A stretch of DNA of 64,000 nt from Acidobacteria bacterium Ga0077534 (GTDB lineage Bacteria > Acidobacteriota > Blastocatellia > Pyrinomonadales > Pyrinomonadaceae), in assembly GCA_001464455.1 (NCBI GenBank), contig LNEI01000019.1:1-64000 (forward strand), written 5' to 3'. The position numbers and the translations under genes were made by a program. This document shows, in pieces, positions 7,698 to 16,385 of the stretch (the stretch's first letter is position 1; every line of letters begins with the position of its first letter). Below the pieces are notes generated by a model that did no database searches, was not told where the DNA came from, and saw nothing but the letters and a program-made list of their open reading frames with translations.

Positions 7698-8537
7698 ATG
7701 TCAAACGATCTAAAGAATCTTCATCTCGCCTTTATTGGCTGCGGCGTGATGGCGGAATCGATGCTAGCGGGTCTGGCGAAGAAAGAACTGGTCGACCCCG
7801 CAAACGTCTGCGCGAGCCATCCGCGAAAGGCCCGCCGCGAAGAACTGGCAGCTAAGTACGGTGTTGAGGTGTTCGAAAGTAATTCTGACGCAGCCAAACA
7901 TGTCGCCGGCCGCGAGAATTCAGCCGTCCTTATCTGCGTAAAACCGCAGCGCCTAAAAGGCGTTTTGAACGATCTAACAGGCGTACTGCATCTCGACCAA
8001 CTCGTCATCTCGATCGTCGCCGGAGCCCGCATAGAGCATCTTGCCGACGAACTCGGCACGGCGAAGATCGTCCGTGCAATGCCAAACACGCCATCGCAGA
8101 TCGGCGCCGGAATAACGGCATGGACATGCACAAGTGCGGTCGATGACACGGAACGCGGCCACGTCCGTGAAATGCTATCGGCCCTCGGCAAGGAACTCTT
8201 CGTTGAGACTGAAAACATGATCGACATGGCCACGTCGCTCTCCGCGACAGGCCCCACCTACATTTTCATGGTCATGGAAGCCCTGACCGACGCCGGTGTC
8301 CACCTCGGCTTCTCCCGCGACATGGCCAAGGAACTCGTCCAGGAAACCATGCTCGGCTCAGTAAAATTCGCCATCGAATCGCACAAACACCCCGCCGAAC
8401 TCCGCAACATGGTCACCTCCCCCGGCGGAACCTCGGCTGAGGCGATCTACCAGATGGAGAAAGGCTCACTGCGAACCGTGTTGTCAAAGGCGGTTTATTC
8501 AGCTTACAAGCGAGCTGTTGAGTTGGGAAAGAAATAG
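7698..8537 (+). CDS. proC: Pyrroline-5-carboxylate reductase
   Basis: Last step of proline synthesis: NAD(P)H reduction of pyrroline-5-carboxylate. 279 residues from the ATG at 7698 (MSNDLKNLHLAFIGCG). An open frame extends upstream to 7500 but crosses a palindromic repeat and the divergent gene, so I reject it. The Rossmann motif GCGVMAES follows the first strand. The C-terminal dimerisation part contains the family signature region MVTSPGGTSAEAIY. A GGAG sequence lies about 12 nt before the start. Confidence 0.95.
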   Translation: MSNDLKNLHLAFIGCGVMAESMLAGLAKKELVDPANVCASHPRKARREELAAKYGVEVFESNSDAAKHVAGRENSAVLICVKPQRLKGVLNDLTGVLHLDQLVISIVAGARIEHLADELGTAKIVRAMPNTPSQIGAGITAWTCTSAVDDTERGHVREMLSALGKELFVETENMIDMATSLSATGPTYIFMVMEALTDAGVHLGFSRDMAKELVQETMLGSVKFAIESHKHPAELRNMVTSPGGTSAEAIYQMEKGSLRTVLSKAVYSAYKRAVELGKK

Positions 8538-8563
8538 GCTTCCCCTACAGATTTCGAGCAACC

Positions 8564-9157
8564 TTACTCCTCAGGCGGACCAAACCGGTAGACAAGAAAT
8601 CCTATCGCCCTCGCGGGCCGTCCGTCAGCGGTGGGACGGTTGAATTTGGAGGCACGGGCGGCTCGTTCGGCTTCGGGCCAGAGTTCTTTGTTGCCTGTTC
8701 TTGCTTTCGCGGAGATCACTGACCCATCGGTTGAGACGAGCACCTCGACCTGGACCAGGCCCTTGGCTCCCATCGCTTTTGCGGCACGGGTGTAGTAAGG
8801 CTTTTCGGCAGAAGCGACTTCGTAATTAAGGAAAGTGTACTTGTCACCGAGCACCGGGCCGTTGAATGACGCCGGAGGAGGAGCCGGCGTCGCTTTCGGC
8901 TTAACGGGTGATGTGGTTTTAGCCTTCTTTCCGGAGGTAGTACCTTTTTTCGTCGAACCACCGCCTTTGGGGGTGCTTTTTGACGAAGACTGACTTCCGC
9001 TGCCGCCTTCCGCAGCTGAACCTCGCGCCTCGGCCGCTGCCTCGGGCTCATCGATCGCCGCTATTGCCGCCATCTGCGCCCGAGCGTCCATGGAAAAGAC
9101 ACCCAGCACGATAGCGACAACGAGCCCGACAAAAAAAGATCTATAACACTTCTTCAT
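8564..9157 (-). CDS. TonB C-terminal domain protein with signal sequence
   Basis: 197 residues. A hydrophobic signal sequence (about residues 8-28, ending ARAQ) is followed by a low-complexity Ser/Gly/Lys/Pro region (45-95) that could span the periplasm. A TonB_C-like domain comes last: AMGAKGLVQVEVLVSTDG, then A-K-A-x-T-G and ERAARASKFNRP. TonB-like proteins pass energy to outer-membrane receptors, but many short single-domain forms have unknown partners. The gene follows the SRA-like gene by 9 nt on the same strand. Confidence 0.8.
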   Translation of the reverse strand: MKKCYRSFFVGLVVAIVLGVFSMDARAQMAAIAAIDEPEAAAEARGSAAEGGSGSQSSSKSTPKGGGSTKKGTTSGKKAKTTSPVKPKATPAPPPASFNGPVLGDKYTFLNYEVASAEKPYYTRAAKAMGAKGLVQVEVLVSTDGSVISAKARTGNKELWPEAERAARASKFNRPTADGRPARAIGFLVYRFGPPEE

Positions 9158-9166
9158 ATTTTACGT

Positions 9167-9565
9167 TCAAGAGCTTCTTCGAAGCGTAAATTTCCACACC
9201 ATTCTACCCGCATTCTCGTCAAAAATGTAAACACCGTCGGTCACCTGCCAATACCCGAGGCATTGCCATTTGCCTACGGCAAGCTTGTTAAAAAGTGACA
9301 CGCGGACACCGGAATCGATCGCATCGATCATCGCCTGATTCGCAGCGTCAAGCTTCTGATTCCCCCGCCGCCCAGAACCTGTGTAATGTATAACGTCAGT
9401 TGTTTCTCCGTGAAAATCCGGATAGCACGGATTGATCCGCCCAAAATCTGTCAGCAGCGAAACGAGTTTCCCGCCACGCTGACAGATCCCATTCCGAACC
9501 CGATGTATACGGCTTACATCCGCCCAGGAATAGACCACATCGGTTTCAAATTCTGTTATTTCCAC
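9167..9565 (-). CDS. Small protein resembling the SRA/YDG-like domain of McrA-type restriction enzymes
   Basis: 132 residues with no signal peptide or membrane segment. The segment VIHYTGSGRRGNQKLDAANQ (59-78) followed by SLFNKL resembles the conserved core Y-x-G-x-G-x-x-G-D-x...N-x-A...LF found in SRA-like modules attached to HNH nucleases. Those modules recognise modified bases. Here the module stands alone, with no nuclease domain or nuclease gene alongside. The resemblance is from motif memory and not from an alignment, so the function is tentative. It is 9 nt upstream of the TonB-like gene and 84 nt downstream of the oxygenase gene. Confidence 0.5.
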   Translation of the reverse strand: MEITEFETDVVYSWADVSRIHRVRNGICQRGGKLVSLLTDFGRINPCYPDFHGETTDVIHYTGSGRRGNQKLDAANQAMIDAIDSGVRVSLFNKLAVGKWQCLGYWQVTDGVYIFDENAGRMVWKFTLRRSS

Positions 9566-9649
9566 AGACGCGATAGTACAAAGTTGCGGACCACCATGTC
9601 GACCCCGATATTTCGGGCCCGACCGTTAAACCGCTCAGGCAGAACAGTT

Positions 9650-10462
9650 TCAGGAGTTAGGATCAAAGATATCTTTTTTGGCAAACCCATCCTTTTTGAT
9701 CCGTCTGAGGCGTGACCTTAGTTCACTGTCCAGCCTGGTAAAGATGCGGCGGAACTTTTGTTCCGGGCGGGCCATGAAATAGGTTACGTGAAAGGTATCG
9801 TAACCGTTTGGTGAGTTTGGCGAAAAGTAGTAGTTCGAAACGCAGCGGCGTATACCGTCGACGCGCACTTCGTTGACGGAGTGCCATGAGCTGTCATTCG
9901 TAGACATGAGGACGAGCCGATTAAAAAGGCTCGGTATCTCGATGGGTTCTCGCACTTCGGGGTCCCACAGCTCGAGATTTCCGCCATTCTCGGGCTTCCA
10001 GTCAGGCGTCACGTAGTAGAGAAGATTGAGCACCCGATAGTTTCGGCGTTCTCCGTCGTGCGAGTTATCTATGTGCGGATTTAGAAAATGCCCGCGGGTC
10101 ATCGCGCTCAACCCACCGGCGTATAGACGAGGGTCGCCGACCGCGTTAGCGATCCCTGTAAGCTCGGCAACCTTACTAATGACCCTCTCATCCTGAAAGG
10201 CAAAAGTTATGTCTTCGATCAGCCGATCAAAACGTTTCAGGTCCTTCGTCGTGTGCTTTCGCTCACGAAAAGTATCCATCAACCGCATATCAGATGTGGA
10301 AGGGAAAACTTTGGCAATACGCTCGGCTATTTCGGCGGGCAGCAGGCCGTCGATCGCCGCGAACTTGGCTCCGATGCCGCGTTCCTGAGCAAATTCCGCC
10401 TTTATGGCCGACGCATCGCCGTCAAGTCGGTCGAGAATAAGTTGTACTAGTTCTTCCCGCAT
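9650..10462 (-). CDS. 2-oxoglutarate/Fe(II)-dependent oxygenase
   Basis: 270 residues with the double-stranded beta-helix iron site: H130-x-D132 (NPHIDNSHDG), the distal H194 (SSWHSVNEV) and the 2-oxoglutarate-binding arginine at 205-206 (IRRCVSNYYF). The NGGNLELWDP segment is typical of prolyl-hydroxylase-like 2OG oxygenases. The N-terminal 50 residues (LPAEIAERIAKVFP) match the usual lead-in. It is probably cytoplasmic. The substrate cannot be told from the sequence. Confidence 0.88.
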   Translation of the reverse strand: MREELVQLILDRLDGDASAIKAEFAQERGIGAKFAAIDGLLPAEIAERIAKVFPSTSDMRLMDTFRERKHTTKDLKRFDRLIEDITFAFQDERVISKVAELTGIANAVGDPRLYAGGLSAMTRGHFLNPHIDNSHDGERRNYRVLNLLYYVTPDWKPENGGNLELWDPEVREPIEIPSLFNRLVLMSTNDSSWHSVNEVRVDGIRRCVSNYYFSPNSPNGYDTFHVTYFMARPEQKFRRIFTRLDSELRSRLRRIKKDGFAKKDIFDPNS

Positions 10463-10570
10463 TTTTCGAGGCCCGTAGCTACAGGATAGAATAATAATCT
10501 GACCATTTCACGCGCCCGTGCGTCTAAGGTTGTGGTTGACAAAGATCTTACACGGGGAACGAGCAATTAT

Positions 10571-11839
10571 ATGGATAGACGTTATTTCTTAAAAGCAAGT
10601 GGTATCGGGCTCGCGAGCTTCGGCTTCATGGCTGCGGCTCCTGAATTTTTACATCAGTTCGCTGCCGCTCAATCGACAGCAAAAGGCTTTGGAAAGAAAA
10701 AAGTTCTGGTGACCATCTTCCAACGAGGTGCTGTCGATGGCCTGAATATGGTCGTGCCGCACGGCGAAAGCCAGTATTACGCGATCCGACGAAATATTGC
10801 TATCCCGCAGCCTGGTAAGGCGAATGGGGCGCTCGATCTCGACGGATTTTTCGGACTTCATCCATCGATGAAGCCGCTGGAGGCTTTCTGGAAGAATAAG
10901 CAGCTTGCCGTGATCCATTCGGCCGGTTCGCCGGATAATACGCGTTCGCATTTTGACGCTCAGGATTACATGGAGACCGCAACGCCCGGATACAAAGGCA
11001 CCAAAGACGGCTGGCTCAACCGCGTTCTTCAGGCAACTAGCAAGAAAAATGAATCGCCGTTCCGCGCAGTCTCACTTACGCAATCACTGCCTCGTTCGCT
11101 GTACGGTAAGGCTCCATCCGTAGCGATGACAAACTTGAGCGATTTCTCGATCAAAGCTGGTCTTTATACAAGCGACCTTAAAGGCGGTTTCGAAGGTATT
11201 TATCAGGAGAATGCGAAGGATTCCCTGGGTGAAACGGGTAAAGAAACGTTTGAGGCCGTAAATTTCCTGAAGAAGGCAAATCCGTCGCAGTATAAGCCTG
11301 AAAATGGTGCGGTCTATCCGGCGACGGGCCTCGGACGTTCACTTCAGCAGATCGCTCAGATGATAAAGGCAGGTATCGGGCTCGAAGTTGCTTTCGCCGA
11401 AATGGGCGGCTGGGACACGCACTCAAATCAGTCGTTCGGACAGAACCCTTCGCAGGGACAGCTTGCGAATCTACTTCGGGATTTTAGCACCGCGATCGCA
11501 GCGTTTGCGACAGATCTTGGCAAGCGAATGGATGACGTTGTCGTTTTGACAATGAGTGAATTCGGACGCCGTGCCGCGGAAAACGGCACACGCGGTACGG
11601 ATCATGGTCACGGTAATGCGATGTTTGTCCTGGGTAATTCGGTCAAGGGCGGTAAAGTCTACGCCGATTGGAAAGGCCTCAAGCCTGAAGCTCTTGATTC
11701 CGGCGATCTCGCGGTCACGACCGATTTTCGCGACGTCTTCGCCGAAGCTGCTTACAAGCACATGGGCAGCCACGACCTCAAGAAGCTCTTTCCGCATTAC
11801 ACGGCGGCGAAGGAGAAATTTACTGGATTTCTCGGCTAG
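10571..11839 (+). CDS. DUF1501 family protein with Tat signal
   Basis: 422 residues from the ATG at 10571, which puts a twin-arginine motif (MDRRYFLKASGIGLASFGF) at the very N-terminus. A GTG start at 10532 is possible but would bury that motif. A GGGGAACGAG sequence precedes the ATG. The body has the DUF1501 signatures VTIFQRGAVDGLNMVVPHG near the start and MSEFGRRAAENGTRGTDHGH near residue 335, which recalls sulfatase-like metal sites. Members are exported folded through Tat, often beside DUF1800 partners; none is present here. Confidence 0.88.
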   Translation: MDRRYFLKASGIGLASFGFMAAAPEFLHQFAAAQSTAKGFGKKKVLVTIFQRGAVDGLNMVVPHGESQYYAIRRNIAIPQPGKANGALDLDGFFGLHPSMKPLEAFWKNKQLAVIHSAGSPDNTRSHFDAQDYMETATPGYKGTKDGWLNRVLQATSKKNESPFRAVSLTQSLPRSLYGKAPSVAMTNLSDFSIKAGLYTSDLKGGFEGIYQENAKDSLGETGKETFEAVNFLKKANPSQYKPENGAVYPATGLGRSLQQIAQMIKAGIGLEVAFAEMGGWDTHSNQSFGQNPSQGQLANLLRDFSTAIAAFATDLGKRMDDVVVLTMSEFGRRAAENGTRGTDHGHGNAMFVLGNSVKGGKVYADWKGLKPEALDSGDLAVTTDFRDVFAEAAYKHMGSHDLKKLFPHYTAAKEKFTGFLG

Positions 11840-11856
11840 CTAAGAGCTCGATCATT

Positions 11857-13320
11857 TCAGTTTGGGGCGGCAGTCTGTTCGATATCGACAGTTATATGCC
11901 GCCATTTTCCTTGGAGGAAACGCATTACGCTCAGAGCACATCGCGTCACATGCCCCGCAAGGATCGCAAGCCAAATGTGAATTGGTTCGAGTGTTCCAAA
12001 TCGATTTATCGCGAAACATATCCCGAGCGGTATGATCACCTGTGAAATGATCGAGATATAGAGCGGGCTCTTAGTGTCGCCCGTTCCCTGCAGCCCGCCC
12101 GTATAGGTCAGAGCGACCGATATAAACAAGCCGGAAAAAGCCAGTACTCGCATCAACTGAACGCCGATGGCGACCGCTTGCGGGTCGGTCATACCAAAGA
12201 TCGCAAGTAGTTGGGCGGGAAAGAAAAAGAAAAAGAATCCAAGAAATGCCGACCCGATAAGGCCGAAGCGAGCAGCCGTGTTTACAGCTGCATACGCCCG
12301 GTCAGGATGCCCCGCTCCAATGTTCTGCCCGGCGACGGCGGCCGCGGCCCCCATCAAGCCTACCGAGGTCCAGGTTATCAGCGAGAAAAGCTGAGTATAT
12401 GACACAGCATATGCCGCCTGAGCCGCCGCACTTTCAGCGAGCGAGCCGATGAATGACAACATCAGCACTCCGCCGATATTCATCGCTATACCTTGAAAGC
12501 CCGTCGGCAAGCCAAATTTGAAAAGCGAGCGTATGACCTTCCAGTCCGGAGCCCAACCTTGTCCGCGCGGAAATCCGACGACCCATCCGCCGCTCCACAT
12601 CTTGTAGATCGCGTAAAGGCCAACAAGGCCGGTCGCAATGCTCGTTCCGATCGCCGAACCCATCGTACCGTAGGCGGGGATCGGGCCAAGGCCGCGAATA
12701 AATACGATGTTGAGCAGCAGATTTAAAATGGTCATTACAACGCCCAGGATCATCGGCGTCTTGGCGTCTCCGGCGGAACGAAGAGCTCCGCTGGTCATGA
12801 AATAAATAAGCAGCCCAAAGCTGAAAACAAAAGTTATGCGGAGGAATGGCAGCGCTTCTGCCTTGACTTCGACGTCGCTACTCACAAAATCGAGCAGAAA
12901 CGGAGCTACAAAATAGCCAACCGGGGCCATTATCCCGACTGCGATAAAGACCGCAGTGAGAAATGCCTGATACACCGTTCGATTGACCTTCTCCGGTTCA
13001 TGAGCACCTGCAAAACGGGCAACCAAAACTGACATTCCAGTGAAGATCGACGCGATGAATACAATAACAACGAGGAATATTTGGAAGCTGATCCCGATGG
13101 CCGCGTTCGCTTTGTAGCCGACGAGATTGCCAACCAAAACGTGATCCACAATGCCCTGCATTCCTGCGATAGCATTGGTAAGCATTGTTGGCCAGGCGAT
13201 CTTCCAGACGGCGCTCGACAGCGGCCCTTCGACGATCGAGCGATCGAACTTCGGCTTTTTCTTGTTCGGCTCGACGGCAATTTCGGCGTCGGACGGTTCG
13301 CTATCGGTTTCTGTATTCAT
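11857..13320 (-). CDS. MATE family efflux transporter
   Basis: 487 residues with about twelve hydrophobic segments and a two-fold repeat typical of the multidrug and toxic compound extrusion family. The first half opens with WKIAWPTMLTNAIAGMQGIVDHVLVG and the second half with FGLPTGFQGIAMNIGGVLM, the expected pseudo-repeat. The 35-residue cytoplasmic lead is charged (EPNKKKPKFDR). It probably exports cationic compounds with Na+ or H+ coupling. It is convergent with the DUF1501 gene. Confidence 0.92.
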   Translation of the reverse strand: MNTETDSEPSDAEIAVEPNKKKPKFDRSIVEGPLSSAVWKIAWPTMLTNAIAGMQGIVDHVLVGNLVGYKANAAIGISFQIFLVVIVFIASIFTGMSVLVARFAGAHEPEKVNRTVYQAFLTAVFIAVGIMAPVGYFVAPFLLDFVSSDVEVKAEALPFLRITFVFSFGLLIYFMTSGALRSAGDAKTPMILGVVMTILNLLLNIVFIRGLGPIPAYGTMGSAIGTSIATGLVGLYAIYKMWSGGWVVGFPRGQGWAPDWKVIRSLFKFGLPTGFQGIAMNIGGVLMLSFIGSLAESAAAQAAYAVSYTQLFSLITWTSVGLMGAAAAVAGQNIGAGHPDRAYAAVNTAARFGLIGSAFLGFFFFFFPAQLLAIFGMTDPQAVAIGVQLMRVLAFSGLFISVALTYTGGLQGTGDTKSPLYISIISQVIIPLGICFAINRFGTLEPIHIWLAILAGHVTRCALSVMRFLQGKWRHITVDIEQTAAPN

Positions 13321-13343
13321 TTGCGGTTCGCGGGAAAACGGTT

Positions 13344-13703
13344 CTAGAGATCGACCAGGACCTTGAACCCTCCGTAGACCATCCGTTTATAGTCGAAGAG
13401 CTTCTCCTGAGGCATCGCTTTTCGCATCTCAGGATCGGCGAGGATCGCTTTCATCGTCTTGTTTCGATGGGCCTCCGACTTAAACTCAACGGCGGCGTAA
13501 ATAAGCGTTTCGCCTTCCTTCAGCTTAACCTTTTTTGGAAAAGGAACGACACCAACGGCCTCGAGATCCGAAGCAACGTACTCACGATAGCGAAGGGCTC
13601 CGTTTTTCAGAAATATCTTGCCTGCGACGGTTGCCAGCTTTTTGTAGGCCGCAAGGTTTCCCTCCGAAATCGGCAGAAGGTAAACGTCTACGTATTTTGA
13701 CAC
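13344..13703 (-). CDS. DUF1428 (YbaA-like) protein
   Basis: 119 residues matching the DUF1428 pattern: it opens SKYVDVYLLPISEGNLAAYK and ends KRMVYGGFKVLVDL. The family has a ferredoxin-like dimeric alpha-beta barrel fold. Its function is not established. The gene directly follows the first DoxX-like gene and is last in a four-gene minus-strand string that begins with a SRPBCC protein. Confidence 0.85.
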   Translation of the reverse strand: MSKYVDVYLLPISEGNLAAYKKLATVAGKIFLKNGALRYREYVASDLEAVGVVPFPKKVKLKEGETLIYAAVEFKSEAHRNKTMKAILADPEMRKAMPQEKLFDYKRMVYGGFKVLVDL

Positions 13704-14066
13704 TTAATTTTCTCCAACAATAGTCCTATGGTAAGTGAAATAGGAACAAAAAACGAGGGCGAGCCCGATCAAAGGCATTATGAGCATGCTCAGCCCGTCA
13801 CCGACCGAAAGATGGGAATAGAAAGCTCCAATTAGGTCGAACGCGAGGCCCGCATAAGCCCACTCTTTTAACCTCGGGAAGCCCGGAGCCAAGACCGCGA
13901 TCACGCCCAGTATCTTGGCAACGCCGATAAAAGGCAGCAGGTAGGCCGGATATCCAAGATGGGTAAAAATCTCGACGGCTCCGGGATGATAAATGATGTC
14001 CGGGATCCCCGAAAGGCCCATCAGGGCAGACATTAGTATTGTTGAGGTCCAATAGAGTGCTTTCAT
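13704..14066 (-). CDS. DoxX-like membrane protein (first of two)
   Basis: 120 residues with four transmembrane segments. The DoxX-like features are LSGIPDIIYHPGAVEIFTHL after segment one and LPFIGVAKILGVIAVL in segment two. It abuts the DUF1428 gene with no gap and follows the second DoxX-like gene by 14 nt. The two are homologous in layout but clearly diverged. DoxX-like proteins are associated with quinone-linked redox or detoxification, but no specific role can be assigned. Confidence 0.82.
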   Translation of the reverse strand: MKALYWTSTILMSALMGLSGIPDIIYHPGAVEIFTHLGYPAYLLPFIGVAKILGVIAVLAPGFPRLKEWAYAGLAFDLIGAFYSHLSVGDGLSMLIMPLIGLALVFCSYFTYHRTIVGEN

Positions 14067-14080
14067 TTAAGATCAAACAG

Positions 14081-14464
14081 CTAATTAAAAGGGATCAACC
14101 GCCGAACACGCGCATCGCGCAGATAGAGGCCTGCCCAGATGACAATTCCCAGAAGCACCTGAATAAAAACAGCATCACCGACTCGCACGTGCGTCGCGAT
14201 CGCTCCGCCCATGTAACCTGTCAGCAAGATCGCACCGAGTACCGCTGTTCGCGGTATCAGGTAAAGAATGGTACAAACGATCTCGACGATACCGATATAA
14301 AAGATCGTATTAGCATCCCAGCCCATGTGCTTCAGCCCTTCGTCAAAACCCGCAGGCTGGATAAATTTCATCGTTGCGCTCATCAAGAGCAGCAGGCAGG
14401 GCAATACACTAATTACCCATCCGGCCCAAAACATTCCCTTTGAAACATTTTGCTGTTCTTCCAT
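14081..14464 (-). CDS. DoxX-like membrane protein (second of two)
   Basis: 127 residues, four transmembrane segments. The motif MKFIQPAGFDEGLKHMGW between segments one and two and the segment IGIVEIVCTILYLIPRTAVL match the DoxX-like family. The ALLTGYMGGAIATHVRVGD stretch in segment three is typical. It lies between the SRPBCC gene (22 nt upstream) and the first DoxX-like gene, so the string is probably one transcription unit. Confidence 0.82.
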   Translation of the reverse strand: MEEQQNVSKGMFWAGWVISVLPCLLLLMSATMKFIQPAGFDEGLKHMGWDANTIFYIGIVEIVCTILYLIPRTAVLGAILLTGYMGGAIATHVRVGDAVFIQVLLGIVIWAGLYLRDARVRRLIPFN

Positions 14465-14486
14465 GCTTTCTACTCCTATCGTGGTT

Positions 14487-15038
14487 TTATTGCTGCGGGC
14501 TCGACTCAGACACCGTTTTCAGTTGCGTGACGCCTTTTTCAAAGTCCGGTCCCAGCAGTTGGTCCATGCTCACTACGAGGCACATTGCCTTTGATATAAC
14601 GTTATGTTTTCCGGTGATCGACCACTCGATTTCGGTCTTTTCACCCATGGGTTTGAGAATGAACTCCGTGTTGGCGAGCGATGCAAACGGCTTAATGAAC
14701 TCGAGATCGATCTTTACGTGACTATTCGGATGACTTTCTCTGATCGTCATTTTACCCTCGCCGACTTCGTCATTTCCGACCCACGAATAGGTCGAGCCGA
14801 CGCCGTTGGGCGGGCCGCCATACGTCACCTTCATTGCAGGGTCGATCTTTGCCCACGGCGACCATGCATCCCATTTGCGGAAGTCGTTTACGTTTGCAAA
14901 TACTCTCTCTGACGGAGCATTGACCGTGGCCGTGCGTACGACACGGTATTCGTCGGGCTGCATTGCGATCGCGATGGCGATTCCCACCACAGCTAAAACA
15001 ACAATTACGACCGCTCCAAGTATGAGCTTCTTCAACAT
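14487..15038 (-). CDS. SRPBCC (polyketide cyclase/START-like) protein with N-terminal membrane anchor
   Basis: 183 residues. A single hydrophobic segment (about 5-26) anchors or exports a SRPBCC domain. The domain begins VVRTATVNAPSERVFANVND, followed by the typical WDAWSPWAKIDPAM and GVGSTYSWVGNDEVGEG. Such domains bind hydrophobic ligands in a deep pocket. Being first in the SRPBCC-DoxX-DoxX-DUF1428 string suggests a shared stress or lipid role, which is inference. Confidence 0.85.
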   Translation of the reverse strand: MLKKLILGAVVIVVLAVVGIAIAIAMQPDEYRVVRTATVNAPSERVFANVNDFRKWDAWSPWAKIDPAMKVTYGGPPNGVGSTYSWVGNDEVGEGKMTIRESHPNSHVKIDLEFIKPFASLANTEFILKPMGEKTEIEWSITGKHNVISKAMCLVVSMDQLLGPDFEKGVTQLKTVSESSPQQ

Positions 15039-15151
15039 TGCTTTTTCTCCTATTTGAGCGACTTTATACTATTTTTTGGACGTATCCAAGTATATCTACT
15101 AGCCCTCGTTTAGTTGCCATTAGGGGAAAACAGGAATATAAAGGAGGCGGT

Positions 15152-15853
15152 ATGAAGGAGTGCCCTAAATGCGGAACGACATACACTGACGATTCACTTC
15201 GATTTTGTCTGGCCGATGGCTCTCCGCTCAATATGGACGAGCAGCCGACCATCGTTCGAACGTCACTGATACCAGCAGCAGAGAAAACGATTGCCCTCCC
15301 AGCAAAGCCAAACGCGCATGCTGCGTCGCCTAACGCAGGCGCGTCCGGGTCTTCAGTCATGAAGATCGTTCTCGGAGTCATTGCGTTGAGCATATTACTT
15401 TTGGTGGGCGTAGGTCTCGCCGGAGTTTTTTATTATTATTACTCGGCCCCAACCCCGGTCTCGACTACGCCAACCACGCAGCCGACCACAGAGCCTTCAG
15501 GCCGTAAAGACCCTGACGACGAACTGCAAAAGCGGATCGCGGACCTCGTAAAGCAGCTAAACGATCAGAGGCGTCAGGCACAAAATTCAAATGCGTCCGT
15601 GAAACCGCCAGAACGCACTACTGGCTCGACAACCGCGATCGTAAACTCGCCCGGAGACGGATTCCTAGCCCTGCGATCCTTGCCCAACAGCCAGTCCGGA
15701 GAACGCATAACAAAGATCCCGCACGGAGCGCGGGTTGCGATCGGAGCCTGCGGGCCCGTCGTCACTCCGGTCAAACGAAGCGGCCGTTGGTGTCAGGCGA
15801 GCTATGGCGGATACGATGGCTGGGTTTTTGACGCGTATCTAAACTATGAATAG
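15152..15853 (+). CDS. Zinc-ribbon, single-pass membrane protein with C-terminal SH3-like domain
   Basis: 233 residues. The start at 15152 is set by the strong ribosome site AAGGAGGCGG just before the ATG; an upstream extension to 15038 lacks one. The N-terminus is a short zinc ribbon (CPKCGTTY, then RFCLADGSPL), a transmembrane helix lies near 70-92, then a Thr/Pro-rich linker and a helical segment (LQKRIADLVKQLNDQRRQ). The C-terminal bacterial SH3-like domain (DGFLALRSLPNSQ to GYDGWVFDAYL) may bind peptidoglycan. The N-terminal layout is shared with the gene at 60550. Confidence 0.8.
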   Translation: MKECPKCGTTYTDDSLRFCLADGSPLNMDEQPTIVRTSLIPAAEKTIALPAKPNAHAASPNAGASGSSVMKIVLGVIALSILLLVGVGLAGVFYYYYSAPTPVSTTPTTQPTTEPSGRKDPDDELQKRIADLVKQLNDQRRQAQNSNASVKPPERTTGSTTAIVNSPGDGFLALRSLPNSQSGERITKIPHGARVAIGACGPVVTPVKRSGRWCQASYGGYDGWVFDAYLNYE

Positions 15854-15862
15854 AAAAAGAAA

Positions 15863-15892
15863 GAGTGCGGTCTTTTTTGTAAGACCGCACTC
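15863..15892. terminator. Hairpin between convergent genes
   Basis: GAGTGCGGTCTT and AAGACCGCACTC pair perfectly over 12 bp around a TTTTGT loop. On the minus strand the hairpin is followed by a T-rich run (TTTCTTTTTC), so it probably ends the small zinc-finger gene at 15942-16196. It may also slow transcription from the plus-strand gene. Confidence 0.7.
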
Positions 15893-15941
15893 GGTAGGTT
15901 TCATTTGGTAGGTATAAATGAAGGGTATATAAATCACTCAT

Positions 15942-16196
15942 TTAACGACTGAGCGGTGCCGAAGGGGGATAGTAGAAATTCCCCAATGTTTTGAAGTTCT
16001 TAGTATCAAACATCTTGCGTGCTCCACAGTCTGTGCACACTCTGTAAGAACCTTTAATATCTGTGAACGGGCGGCTCAAATCCTTGTGCCAGCAACCGAA
16101 TAATCTGCCCAGAATTCCAATCTTTCGTCCGAGCGAACTTTCTTTTCTATCAACTACACGCTCGACTGTCAAACTTAGTTCCAAAATATTTTGCAT
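15942..16196 (-). CDS. Small Cys-rich (zinc-finger-like) conserved protein
   Basis: 84 residues from the ATG at 16196, which has a GGAGGAAAAAGAA ribosome site directly before it; the longer frame to 16319 lacks one. The core is LFGCWHKDLSRPFT followed by YRVCTDCGARKMFD, giving Cys-x-His and Cys-x2-Cys ligands that suit a single zinc. I recall this pattern (C-W-H-x3-SRPFT...CxDCGARxxFD) as a recurring small acidobacterial family, but no function is known to me. Confidence 0.75.
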   Translation of the reverse strand: MQNILELSLTVERVVDRKESSLGRKIGILGRLFGCWHKDLSRPFTDIKGSYRVCTDCGARKMFDTKNFKTLGNFYYPPSAPLSR

Positions 16197-16385
16197 TTCT
16201 TTTTCCTCCTCACCGACCACTTCGGGTGAATGCCTCGTTACTAGAACGCGGCAGGGGAAAGATTTTGCACAGTTAAGATGTATCCCCAAAGAAAAAGGTT
16301 TGATTAATTTCTTTATCAATCTAAAACTTTGTCTTCACCCTTTTATTCGCTAGAATCGTGCAAAAAGATTCAGGAGTTACTATTA

